This document shows, one piece after another, positions 9,273 to 17,076 of a stretch of DNA of 64,000 bases (within the stretch, counting starts at the first letter, position 1; every line of letters starts with the position of its first letter). The stretch comes from Halorubrum amylolyticum (GTDB lineage: Archaea; Halobacteriota; Halobacteria; Halobacteriales; Haloferacaceae): the NCBI RefSeq assembly GCF_004114995.1, contig NZ_SDJP01000008.1, positions 1-64,000 on the forward strand, read 5' to 3'. The translations under genes were made by a program, and so were the position numbers. The notes under the pieces are model-generated. The model was not told the DNA's origin. It made no database searches and was given only the letters and a program-made list of their open reading frames with translations.

Positions 9273-9334
9273 ACCAGCAAATATCCCACCTGCGGTACGG
9301 GAAGCCTCGCCGTTTACGGCGAGGAGGATGTCAC
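9150..9334 (+). ncRNA. Predicted TnpB guide RNA scaffold (omega/sotRNA)
   Basis: In this family the guide RNA spans the 3' end of tnpB and the right end of the element, with the guide taken from the flanking DNA. Halobacterium makes such sense-overlapping RNAs from tnpB genes. Here the region ends in the hairpin at 9305-9324, and the bases from 9335 onward, inside the dehydrogenase gene, would be the guide. The 5' limit is an estimate. This is inferred from the family, not from a promoter. Confidence 0.5.
9305..9324. repeat. Right-end hairpin of the IS1341-type element
   Basis: A perfect 8-bp inverted repeat, CCTCGCCG and CGGCGAGG, around the loop TTTA, the same loop as at the left end. Confidence 0.8.
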
Positions 9335-10190
9335 CTCCCGGGGGTCACCGAGACGTCCTGCGGGGATACCCGCAGTGATGCGGTCCAACTCCTCAGCGTT
9401 GTCCTCGCCCGCCTGTTGGACCATCGGCGTGTCGATGACGCCCGGACAGACGGCGTTGAAGCGGATTCCGTCTTCGGCGTAGTCAACCATCGCCCGTCGG
9501 GTGAGTCCGATAACGCCGTGTTTACTGGCGGCGTAGTGTGCGCTCCCGTTCGCGCTCACGCCGGCGGCCGAGGAGGTGTTGACAACGGCCCCCCCACCGC
9601 GTTCGATCATCTCCGGTATCTCGGCTTTCAGACACCGCCAGACCCCCTTCAGGTTCACGTCGATCATCCGATCCCACTCCGCCTCGTCGTAGTCGGCGAG
9701 ATGGGCACCCTCATCCGCGATGCCAGCGTTGTTGTGTGCGAAGTCCAGCCCGCCATACTCGTCGAGCGCCGTCTGTACCATCGCGGCTACATCGTCGGAG
9801 TCGGTGACGTCTGTCCTGACGAACGTCGCTTCACCGCCGTCACTCTCGATCATCTCGATCGTCTCGTGGCCGCCGTCCTCGTCGATATCGGCGACAACAA
9901 CCTTCGCTCCCGCCTCGGCGAACCGAAGCGACGACTGTCGACCGATTCCCGACCCGCCGCCAGTGACGACCGCGACTCCGTCCTGTATTCCGTGCATGAT
10001 ATCAATCGCCACGCCGTTGGACGTGACGTGATATCTATTAACAAACTTTCGTGATATACTTATCGGGGGTGTCGGTGAGTAGCACCATCGTTACGGACGT
10101 CGGATTCACGCACTCCCCGCTCTATGAGCGGTCCATGCCCTCCGTGAGTTCCATGTGCTGACCGTATTCGGAGCGGAAAGCCACACTCGA

Positions 10191-11846
10191 TCAGAAGAAC
10201 AGCCAGATGACGAGCAGCGCGTACAGCACCACGAGCGCGATGATCGTCAGCCGGATCAGGATGTTAACGCTGAAGACGAGCCCGTTGTAGTCGTTTTTCA
10301 GGAGCTTGAGCGGGCGGGTCCGCTGGCTGGTCAGGCCGATCGTCGCGGGGGCCACGTCGTCGTCGGCGCGCTCGATCGCCTCGCGCAGGGCGTCGGTGTC
10401 CGACCGCGTCGTGTTCGCGAGCTCGTGGATAGAGGCGTGGGTGTCCGTCGAGAAGATGAGCATCTCGTCGAACTCCTCGCGGTAGTCGGCCGCCAGCTCC
10501 CGTACGTCGGGCGTGACCCCGTTGGTGTCGATCCCCATCAGCAGGACCCCCTGTCCGTCGACCGACTCGACGAGCGCCGCCACGTCCTGATCCGCGCGGC
10601 GGACCGCGAAGCCCGCCGCGTAGTCGTGGAGGGGCGCCTCGGCGAGCCGGTCGCGGAAGTCGTCGAAGTGGCGTTTCAACCGGTCCGCCTCCGAGGAGCC
10701 GTACAGCACCTCCTTCTCCGGCCCGTTCTGGAGGTCGTGTTTGTGGAGGTCCACGAGCAGCACATCCGACTCGTCGACGTCGCCCATGAACACGCCCGTG
10801 TCGTAGTCGTCGATCCCCTCGCCGTGGAGGAAGATCACCTGCTTGTCGCCGATCCGCCGGCCGTAAAACTCGATCTCGCCGTAGTCGTGGCTCACCAGCC
10901 GCGACGCGCGGTCGACGCGCTCGGGATCGGCGACGGCGTCGAGGATCGTCTCGGCGTCGTCCGGGTTCGAGAGGTCCTCCTTGTGCGTGCAGGGGACGTG
11001 CAGGAAGAACCCGCTTTCGCCTCCCTCGCCGTCGTTCAGGGCGTCGATGACGTTCCCGCTCAGCTGGCCCCCGCCGAACCCGCCGAGCGGGCCGGGGTGG
11101 ACCCAGGGGGCGGCGAGCGTCAGCCGGTCGCCGTTGTCGATCGCGAGCGTCTCGACGGCGGGCTCGGCCTCGACGCCCAGATCGAGGGAGGCGCGGTCGT
11201 TTCGCAGGATGCCGGAGGTGAGCTCGAACGCGGAGACGTCGGTGTTGCTCCTGATGAGGTAGTCCACGATCCAGAGCACCAACACGAGGAACGCCGCCGC
11301 GATGAGCAGCGAGGCGAACGCGAACACGTGTCGGTACGTCGTGAATCCGAGGTCGCCGCCGGCGAACGCGTAGAAGGCGGCGATGAGCGCCGCCGGCTCC
11401 GCGAGAGAGACGGCGAGGATGCGCTTGTAGCGGTCGATTCCCGTCGAGACGACGAGCGCGAGGATGTTGATCAGGTAGACCGTGATAAAGAGGAGCCAGA
11501 CGATGCTCCAGGCGTTCCCCACGTTGTCGGCCCCCGAGAGGACCAGCATGTAGACGAACAACACGAACTGGTTGAACAGAGCCAAAAAGAAGCTCCACGT
11601 CCGGGGGTACCGCGGGAGGACGCGGTGGAACAGCTCCCCCGCGAACAGGAACGGAAGCAGGAAGAGCAGGACCGCGACCGGAAGGAGCGTCGACGGCTCC
11701 GGGGACAGCGGCGTGAACTCCGAGAAGGCGGCGAACGCGACGACGCTGTAGACGACCCCGAGGACCGCCATCGCGGGGAGCTGCCGCGAGAGCGGCGGCA
11801 CGCTGAACACCAGCCGCTGGAAGACGTCGACGTTGTCGGCGCCCAT
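10191..11846 (-). CDS. DUF2070 family membrane protein
   Basis: A 551-residue protein with about seven hydrophobic segments in residues 20-205, a long soluble domain (about 205-520) and one last membrane segment at the C-terminus. The soluble part includes APWVHPGPLGGFGGG, GFFLHVPCTHKEDL and VDLHKHD, with several conserved-looking His and Asp residues that could form a metal site. This architecture matches the archaeal DUF2070 family, which has no established function. Its ATG follows the stop of the glycosyltransferase gene at 11847 without a gap, so the two are co-transcribed and probably work together in envelope glycan chemistry. Confidence 0.8.
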   Translation of the reverse strand: MGADNVDVFQRLVFSVPPLSRQLPAMAVLGVVYSVVAFAAFSEFTPLSPEPSTLLPVAVLLFLLPFLFAGELFHRVLPRYPRTWSFFLALFNQFVLFVYMLVLSGADNVGNAWSIVWLLFITVYLINILALVVSTGIDRYKRILAVSLAEPAALIAAFYAFAGGDLGFTTYRHVFAFASLLIAAAFLVLVLWIVDYLIRSNTDVSAFELTSGILRNDRASLDLGVEAEPAVETLAIDNGDRLTLAAPWVHPGPLGGFGGGQLSGNVIDALNDGEGGESGFFLHVPCTHKEDLSNPDDAETILDAVADPERVDRASRLVSHDYGEIEFYGRRIGDKQVIFLHGEGIDDYDTGVFMGDVDESDVLLVDLHKHDLQNGPEKEVLYGSSEADRLKRHFDDFRDRLAEAPLHDYAAGFAVRRADQDVAALVESVDGQGVLLMGIDTNGVTPDVRELAADYREEFDEMLIFSTDTHASIHELANTTRSDTDALREAIERADDDVAPATIGLTSQRTRPLKLLKNDYNGLVFSVNILIRLTIIALVVLYALLVIWLFF

Positions 11847-12878
11847 CTACGACACCCCGTATATCTCCTCCAAGTCGTCGATCGTTCGCTCGACGGAGAA
11901 CTCCTCGACCGCCGCGCGGGTCGGCCTGTCGCCGTCGAGGCAGTCGACGACGGCGTACTCCATCTCGTCGAGGTCGCCGTGCGCGAACCGGGCGCCGTTG
12001 TCCGGTCCGATGGTGCGATCGAACGGGGGCACGTCGGCGGCGGCGACCGGGGTCCCGCAGGCGTTCGCCTCCAGCGTCGAGAGACCGAGCGTGTCGCAGG
12101 TGGAGGCGGTGACGAAGGCGTCGAGCGCGGAGTAGAACGCCGGGAGGTCCTCGCGCGGGAGGAAGTCGCGGAACCGGACGTTCTCCGGGGCGCCCGCTTC
12201 GAGGTCGTCGCGGACCGGCCCTTCGCCCACCAGCTCGAACCGCATGTCGGGTCGCCGGTCGGCGAGCCGGAGGATCTCGTCGACGTGCTTCTTCCGGGTC
12301 ATCCGACCGCTGTAGCCCACCGTCGGCTCGTCCCTCTCGAACTTCGAGTCCGTCACCGGCCGGAACGTGTCGGTCTCGATGCCCACCGGGAGCTTCCGCG
12401 GCGTCACGGTCCGTCGTATCCGCGAGGTGGACGCGGTGACGCAGTCGAACGACCGGAGGAACCGGTTCTCGTAGGCCACGTACGCCCGGCCGGCGATCCC
12501 GGCCAGCGACTCCAGTTTCAGCCCCTGGACGAAGTATTCCTCCACGGGAGTGTGGTGGGTGTACACGGATGTCACGCCGCGCTTCTTCGCGTAGCGGCGG
12601 CCCATCAGGCCGGTGGAGGCCGGCCCGTGGCAGTGGACCACGTCCAGATCGGGAAGCGTCGAGAGGCGTCGGTACAGCGGAACGCGGTACTGGCGGTAGA
12701 AGGGGTTCGGCAGCGACGGCACGGGGATCTCGCGGTCGTCGGGGTCGTGGCTGCTCGCCGGGTAGACGACGTACACGTCGTGGCCGCGGTCTTCGAGCCG
12801 GTCCCGCCACGCGCGGATCGTGTACGTCACCCCGTCGATGCCGGGAAAGTAGCTGTCAGTGAAGAATCCGATGTTCAT
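11847..12878 (-). CDS. GT4-family glycosyltransferase
   Basis: A 343-residue GT-B transferase. The N-terminal domain starts MNIGFFTDSYFPGIDGVTYT, with VVHCHGPASTGLMG and VYTHHTPVEEY, typical of GT4 mannosyl/glucosyltransferases that act on lipids. The C-terminal domain has GYSGRMTRKKHVDEIL, VGEGP and TLGLSTLEANACG, the nucleotide-sugar site with an E in the usual place. No membrane segment. It abuts the DUF2070 gene, and that pair is recurrent in archaea as far as I know. It is a different subgroup from the transferase at 4497. Confidence 0.85.
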   Translation of the reverse strand: MNIGFFTDSYFPGIDGVTYTIRAWRDRLEDRGHDVYVVYPASSHDPDDREIPVPSLPNPFYRQYRVPLYRRLSTLPDLDVVHCHGPASTGLMGRRYAKKRGVTSVYTHHTPVEEYFVQGLKLESLAGIAGRAYVAYENRFLRSFDCVTASTSRIRRTVTPRKLPVGIETDTFRPVTDSKFERDEPTVGYSGRMTRKKHVDEILRLADRRPDMRFELVGEGPVRDDLEAGAPENVRFRDFLPREDLPAFYSALDAFVTASTCDTLGLSTLEANACGTPVAAADVPPFDRTIGPDNGARFAHGDLDEMEYAVVDCLDGDRPTRAAVEEFSVERTIDDLEEIYGVS

Positions 12879-13239
12879 GCGAGGGCTTGCGGTCTCCGCG
12901 TCGTCTGTCGCGCGCCGCCACCGGAGGACTCACCGGAGTCGGGCGACTGCGCCGATCCGTCGCGAACCGCATCCGCGGCCGGAAGCGCCATCGCGGCCGG
13001 AAGCGCCATCGCGGCCGGAGGAGGCGTCGTGTCTCGGGCCGCCGCCGTACCGCCGTCGCGATCGGATCGACCCGCAGCGCCGTCGGCGTGTCCAGACTGT
13101 GCCACGGTTGTTACGTCGCGGATTTCCCTCGGACGGGCATCAACATTTTCATTTCCCGACCGCAGCGGTCCCAGAACCCCGGACGGCCCACCGCCCCGGA
13201 GCCACATCATTAACCCCCCCGGCGCGCGAATCTCCGCCC
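12879..13239. other. Non-coding stretch with an 18-base tandem repeat
   Basis: The gap between two divergent genes. At 12975-13019 the unit GCGGCCGGAAGCGCCATC occurs twice in full and once in half. The frames that stay open here give low-complexity Ala/Pro/Arg peptides with no domain, so I call no gene. An AT-rich patch near 13205-13215 (CATCATTAAC) may be the promoter of nnr. Confidence 0.45.
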
Positions 13240-14721
13240 ATGCTCACCACCGATCGGATGGCGGCGGTCGACGCCAACGCCGCCGCCCTCGGCGTCCCGC
13301 GGAAGCAGCTGATGGAGTCGTCCGGCAACGCGGTCGCCCGCGAGGTCCGGTCGATCGCGGACCCGGGCGCGGGCGTCGAGCTGCTCTGTGGGCGCGGGAA
13401 CAACGGCGGGGACGCGTTCGTCGCGGCGCGGTTCCTCTCGGCGTACGACGTGACCGTGCGCCTGCTCGGGCGCCCCGAGTCGATCCGGACCGAAATCGCC
13501 CGCGAGAACTGGGCCGCCCTCGGCGCCGCGGAGATCCCGACCGAGACGGTCGCCGACGCCCACGATCTCCCCGCGCTCGACGATCCGGACGTGATCGTCG
13601 ACGCGATGCTAGGGAGCGGAATCACCGGCGCGCTCCGGGAGCCGGAGCGCACCGCGGTGCGGCTGGCGAACGAAAGCGACGCCGCGGTCGTCGCCGTCGA
13701 CGTGCCCACCGGGATCGACGCCGACGCCGGTGAGCCGACTGGGAGCGGCGACGACGCGGGCGAAACGACTGGGAACGGCGCCGCCGATCCGGTCGCGGTC
13801 GACGCCGACCGCGTCGTCACCTTCCACGACGAGAAGCCCGGGCTGGCGGCGCTCGACGCGGACGTGACCGTCGCTGACATCGGTATCCCGGCGGCCGCGG
13901 AGCGGTTCACCGGTCCCGGCGACCTGCTCGGGATCGCGCGCGATCCAGACTCGCACAAGGGCGAGAACGGCGAGGTGCTGGTGATCGGGGGTGGTCCGTA
14001 CACCGGCGCGCCCTCGCTTTCGGCCCGGTCGGCGCTCCGGACCGGCGCCGACCTCGTGCGCGTCGCCTGTCCGGAGACGGTCGCGCGGACCGTGCAGGGG
14101 TACTCCGCCGACCTGATCGTCCGCGGGCTCCCGGGCGACCGGATCGGCCCCGCCCACGTCGACCGCGCGCTGGAGCTTGCCGCCGGCAACGACGTAGTCG
14201 TGCTCGGGCCGGGACTCGGCGACGGTGAAGGCGTCCGCGAGTTCGTCCGGCGGTTCCTGTCGCGGTACGACGGGCGCGCCGTCGTCGACGCCGACGCGCT
14301 GCGGGTCGTCCCCGAGATCGACGCGGACGCCGAACTGATCTGTACGCCGCATCAGGGCGAACTGGTCGGAATGGGCGGCGAGACCGCCGACGACCCCGAC
14401 GAGCGCGCGGCGCTCGCGCGATCGTTCGCCGACGAGATCGGGCACACCCTGCTCGTGAAGGGCGCGACGGACGTGGTCACGGACGGCGACGCGGTCCGAC
14501 TGAACCGGACGGGCAACCCGGGGATGACCGTCGGCGGGACCGGCGACGTGCTCGCGGGCGCGGTGGGTGCGCTCGCCGCCGTGACCGATCCGTTCCACGC
14601 CGCCGCGGTCGGGAGCTACGTCAACGGGCTGGCCGGCGACGCGGCGGCCGAGCATCTGGGGGACGGCCTCGTGGCGACGGACTTACCCGACCGGCTTCCC
14701 GAGGCGATGCGTGATGAGTGA
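13240..14721 (+). CDS. nnr: Bifunctional NAD(P)H-hydrate repair enzyme (epimerase and ADP-dependent dehydratase)
   Basis: A 493-residue protein. Residues 1-205 are the YjeF_N epimerase domain: MESSGNAVAREV, then LLCGRGNNGGDAFVAARF and VDVPTGIDADAG. Residues 225-490 are the carbohydrate-kinase-like dehydratase: HKGENGEVLVIGGGPYTGAP, TPHQGELVGM and NPGMTVGGTGDVLAG, the ADP-binding site. Together they repair damaged NADHX and NADPHX. A Gly/Asp-rich insert near residue 165 is probably a surface loop. The start at 13240 gives the family's usual N-terminus. The gene overlaps moaC by eight bases, so they are translated from one message. Confidence 0.92.
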   Translation: MLTTDRMAAVDANAAALGVPRKQLMESSGNAVAREVRSIADPGAGVELLCGRGNNGGDAFVAARFLSAYDVTVRLLGRPESIRTEIARENWAALGAAEIPTETVADAHDLPALDDPDVIVDAMLGSGITGALREPERTAVRLANESDAAVVAVDVPTGIDADAGEPTGSGDDAGETTGNGAADPVAVDADRVVTFHDEKPGLAALDADVTVADIGIPAAAERFTGPGDLLGIARDPDSHKGENGEVLVIGGGPYTGAPSLSARSALRTGADLVRVACPETVARTVQGYSADLIVRGLPGDRIGPAHVDRALELAAGNDVVVLGPGLGDGEGVREFVRRFLSRYDGRAVVDADALRVVPEIDADAELICTPHQGELVGMGGETADDPDERAALARSFADEIGHTLLVKGATDVVTDGDAVRLNRTGNPGMTVGGTGDVLAGAVGALAAVTDPFHAAAVGSYVNGLAGDAAAEHLGDGLVATDLPDRLPEAMRDE

Positions 14722-15238
14722 CGAGCGCGCTGACGACTCCGCCGACGAGGGAGCCGACACCGACGACCTGACCCACACCGACGCGTCCGGCGAGGTCAGG
14801 ATGGTCGACGTGGGCGACAAACCCGACACGAGCCGCCGAGCGGTCGCACGCGGCGAGATCCGGCTGACGCCCTCCACGATCGCGGCGGTCGAGGCCGACG
14901 GGGTCGGGAAGGGCGACGTGCTCGCGACCGCGCGAGTGGGCGCGGTGCAGGCCGTCAAACACACCTGGGAGACGATCCCGATGTGCCACCAGATCCCGAT
15001 CACGAACGTCGACACCGAGTTCGCGGTCGGCGACGACCGGATCGAGCTGACGGTCGCCGTCGAAACGACCGGGAAGACCGGCTGCGAGATGGAGGCGTTA
15101 GAGGGGGTGACCACCGGCCTCAACGTGGTCTGGGACATGGTGAAGGCCGCGGAGAAGGACGCCGACGGCGGGTATCCGGACACCGGGATCACGGGCGTCG
15201 AGGTCGTCGCGAAGGAGAAACGGGCGCTCGACGAGTAG
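14714..15238 (+). CDS. moaC: Cyclic pyranopterin monophosphate synthase MoaC
   Basis: A 174-residue protein of the molybdopterin pathway, turning the MoaA product into cyclic pyranopterin monophosphate. Diagnostic parts are MVDVGDKPDTSRRAVA, VQAVKHTWETIPMCHQIPI with the catalytic histidines, and GKTGCEMEALEGV before the C-terminal Lys-rich end. An acidic N-terminal extension of about 30 residues is halophile-like. ATG at 14714 is preferred to the GTG just before it. It overlaps nnr. The window holds several enzymes that use molybdenum or tungsten pterin: the formate dehydrogenase, the AOR homologue and the sulfite-oxidase-like protein. Confidence 0.93.
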   Translation: MSDERADDSADEGADTDDLTHTDASGEVRMVDVGDKPDTSRRAVARGEIRLTPSTIAAVEADGVGKGDVLATARVGAVQAVKHTWETIPMCHQIPITNVDTEFAVGDDRIELTVAVETTGKTGCEMEALEGVTTGLNVVWDMVKAAEKDADGGYPDTGITGVEVVAKEKRALDE

Positions 15239-15270
15239 CCGAACCGCGGGAAGGGACCGCCTCGGAGGCC

Positions 15271-16995
15271 TCAGAACAGCCCGTTCACGTTCCCGTCGGC
15301 GTCCACGTCGATGTCCTCCGCGGCCGGCTCGGCGGGGAGCCCCGGCATCGTCATCACGTCCGCGGTCTTGACGACGACGAACCCGGCGCCCGCCGACGGC
15401 GAGGCCTCGCGGACGGTGAGCGTCCACCCCTCCGGCACGCCCGTGAGAGAGGGGTCGTCGGCGAAGGCGTACGGCGTCTTCGAGAGGCAGACCGGGAGGT
15501 CGCCGTACCCCCACGCCTCGACGCGGTCGATGTCCTCGTCGGCGCCCTCGACGTACTCCACGCCGTCGGCGCCGTACACCTCGCGGGCGACGGTTTCGAT
15601 CTTCTCGCGGATCGGCGCGTCGAGGTCGTACAGCGGCGCGAACTCGCCGGTCCCGGCGCGCTCGCGGACCAGCTCCGCGAGCGTCATCGCCCCCTCGCCG
15701 CCGTCGCGGTAGGCGGTCGAGCGCGCGACCGGAACGTCGGCGTCGGCCAGCGTCGACTCCAGGGCCGCGAGCTCCGACTCCGCGTCGTCCGCGAAGACGT
15801 TGACCGCGACGACCGCGGGAATTCCGAACGATTCCACGACCTCGACGTGGCGTATCACGTTGTCGACGCCGGCTCGCACCGCCCCGGGGTCCGTCTCCGC
15901 CAGCGCGTCGAAGTCGGTCGGCCACAGCTCCAGCCCGTGTCGCTTCGCGCCGCGGACCGTCGCGACGACCACCGCCACGTCCGGGACGATCCCCTCGCGG
16001 GCGACGATGTGCGCGAACTTCTCGGCACCGAGGTCCGCGCCGAAGCCGGCCTCGGTGACGAGGTAGTCGGCCAGCGACGCGCCGACGCGGTCGGCCACGA
16101 GCGTGTTGGTCCCGTGCGCGATGTTGGCGAACGGGCCGCCGTGGACCAGCGCCGGGACGCCCTCGACCGTCTGGACGAGGTTCGGGCGGAAGGCGTCGCG
16201 CAGGAGCGCCGCCGCGGCCCCCGTGACGCCGAGGTCGTCCGGCGTGACCGGGTCACCGTCGGCGTCCTCGGCGAGCACGATCCGCCCGATCCGGGCCTTG
16301 AGGTCCGACAGGTCCTCGGCGAGCCCGAGGACGGCCATCAGCTCCGAGGCGGCGGTGATGACGAACTCGTCTTCCCTCGGAACCGCGCTCGCGGGGCCGC
16401 CGAGCCCCACGACGGTCTCGCGGAGCGCGCGGTCGTTCACGTCGAGCGCGCGGGGCCAGTCGACGCGGCGCACGTCGACCTCCGCGTCGTTGCCCCGGTG
16501 GAGGTGGTTGTCGAGCGCCGCGGCGAGCAGGTTGTGCGCAGCCGTGAGCGCGTGGATGTCGCCGGTGAAGTGGAGGTTGATCGCCTCCATCGGGAGCACC
16601 TGCGAGTACCCGCCGCCCGCGGCGCCGCCCTTGACCCCGAAGACGGGGCCGAGCGAGGGCTCACGGACCGCGACCGCCGCGGACTCTCCCAGTCCCGAGA
16701 GCGCCTGCCCGAGCCCCACCGAGGTCACGGTCTTGCCCTCGCCTTTCGGCGTCGGGGTCATCCCCGTGACGAGGACGGTCGTCCCGTCGGGCTCGCCCGC
16801 GGTCGCCGAGCGAACCGCCGACTGCGTGAGCTTCGCGATCCCCTCGCCGCGGGGTTCGATCTCGTCCGGGGTCAGCCCGAGGTCGGCCGCGACGTCCTCG
16901 ATGGGGCGAGGCGTCGCGGCGCGCGCGACGGCGAGGTCGGACTCCGGTGCGTCGACTGCGTCGGCTCCGTCGACCGCCGGATCTGCGGACACCAT
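15271..16995 (-). CDS. fhs: Formate--tetrahydrofolate ligase
   Basis: A 574-residue enzyme making 10-formyl-THF from formate, ATP and THF. Landmarks are the ATP loop TPTPKGEGKTVTSVGLGQAL, EPSLGPVFGVKGGAAGGGYS, NLHFTGDIHALTAAHNLL, PFANIAHGTNT and KTPYAFADDPSL. Length matches the family. The ATG at 16995 is preferred over one ten codons upstream because an acidic haloarchaeal N-terminus follows it. Its neighbours are a formate dehydrogenase upstream on the same strand (gap 81 bases) and gcvT further on, a clear one-carbon cluster. It could run towards formyl-THF for purines or in reverse to release formate. Confidence 0.93.
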   Translation of the reverse strand: MVSADPAVDGADAVDAPESDLAVARAATPRPIEDVAADLGLTPDEIEPRGEGIAKLTQSAVRSATAGEPDGTTVLVTGMTPTPKGEGKTVTSVGLGQALSGLGESAAVAVREPSLGPVFGVKGGAAGGGYSQVLPMEAINLHFTGDIHALTAAHNLLAAALDNHLHRGNDAEVDVRRVDWPRALDVNDRALRETVVGLGGPASAVPREDEFVITAASELMAVLGLAEDLSDLKARIGRIVLAEDADGDPVTPDDLGVTGAAAALLRDAFRPNLVQTVEGVPALVHGGPFANIAHGTNTLVADRVGASLADYLVTEAGFGADLGAEKFAHIVAREGIVPDVAVVVATVRGAKRHGLELWPTDFDALAETDPGAVRAGVDNVIRHVEVVESFGIPAVVAVNVFADDAESELAALESTLADADVPVARSTAYRDGGEGAMTLAELVRERAGTGEFAPLYDLDAPIREKIETVAREVYGADGVEYVEGADEDIDRVEAWGYGDLPVCLSKTPYAFADDPSLTGVPEGWTLTVREASPSAGAGFVVVKTADVMTMPGLPAEPAAEDIDVDADGNVNGLF

Positions 16996-17076
16996 ACCGA
17001 AGCCTTCCGTTGGGACGGTAATCAATCTTGGAGGCGTTCTCGCCCGGTAAAAAACCGGTCGCGAGACGGCGAGCGC

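Larger units (their letters stand above)
7886..9334 (+). mobile_element. IS200/IS605-group insertion sequence, IS1341 type (tnpB only)
   Basis: The element carries tnpB but no tnpA. Both ends have the subterminal hairpins of this group: CCCGGCG-TTTA-CGCCGGG at 7905-7922 and CCTCGCCG-TTTA-CGGCGAGG at 9305-9324. Borders follow from the interrupted dehydrogenase: deleting 7886-9334 rejoins its frame exactly. A shared CT at both ends (7886-7887 and 9335-9336) leaves two bases of ambiguity. No target duplication is seen, as expected for this single-strand mechanism. Mobility would require a TnpA supplied by another element. Confidence 0.85.
7793..9997 (-). pseudogene. Short-chain dehydrogenase/reductase gene split by an IS1341-type element
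   Basis: The N-terminal part (9335-9997) encodes an SDR with the NAD(P) motif VVTGGGSGIGRQ, the NNAG strand, a catalytic Ser in NTSSAAG and YAASK (Tyr-x3-Lys). It then runs into the insertion at GRLGDPRE and ends in foreign residues. The missing C-terminus lies on the other side (7793-7885) in the same frame and reads IADTVVWLCSEDASYVMG and then IIIDGGLLTQ before a stop. Removing 7886-9334 (1449 bases, a multiple of three) restores the expected SDR sequence GDPREIADTV. The ATG at 9997 is preferred over the GTG at 10012. The gene is inactive as it stands; the substrate is unknown. Confidence 0.9.

Noticed and set aside
12875..13210. Minus-strand frame upstream of the glycosyltransferase
   Set aside because: Low-complexity Ala/Pro/Gly/Arg product shaped by the 18-base repeat; overlaps the start of the next gene.
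10155..13733. Very long + strand reading frame over the DUF2070 and glycosyltransferase genes
   Set aside because: Antisense to two clear genes. The product is a shadow rich in Arg, Val and Asp with no domain. Such long shadows are normal in GC-rich haloarchaeal DNA; 14983-19311 and 23348-25387 are similar cases.
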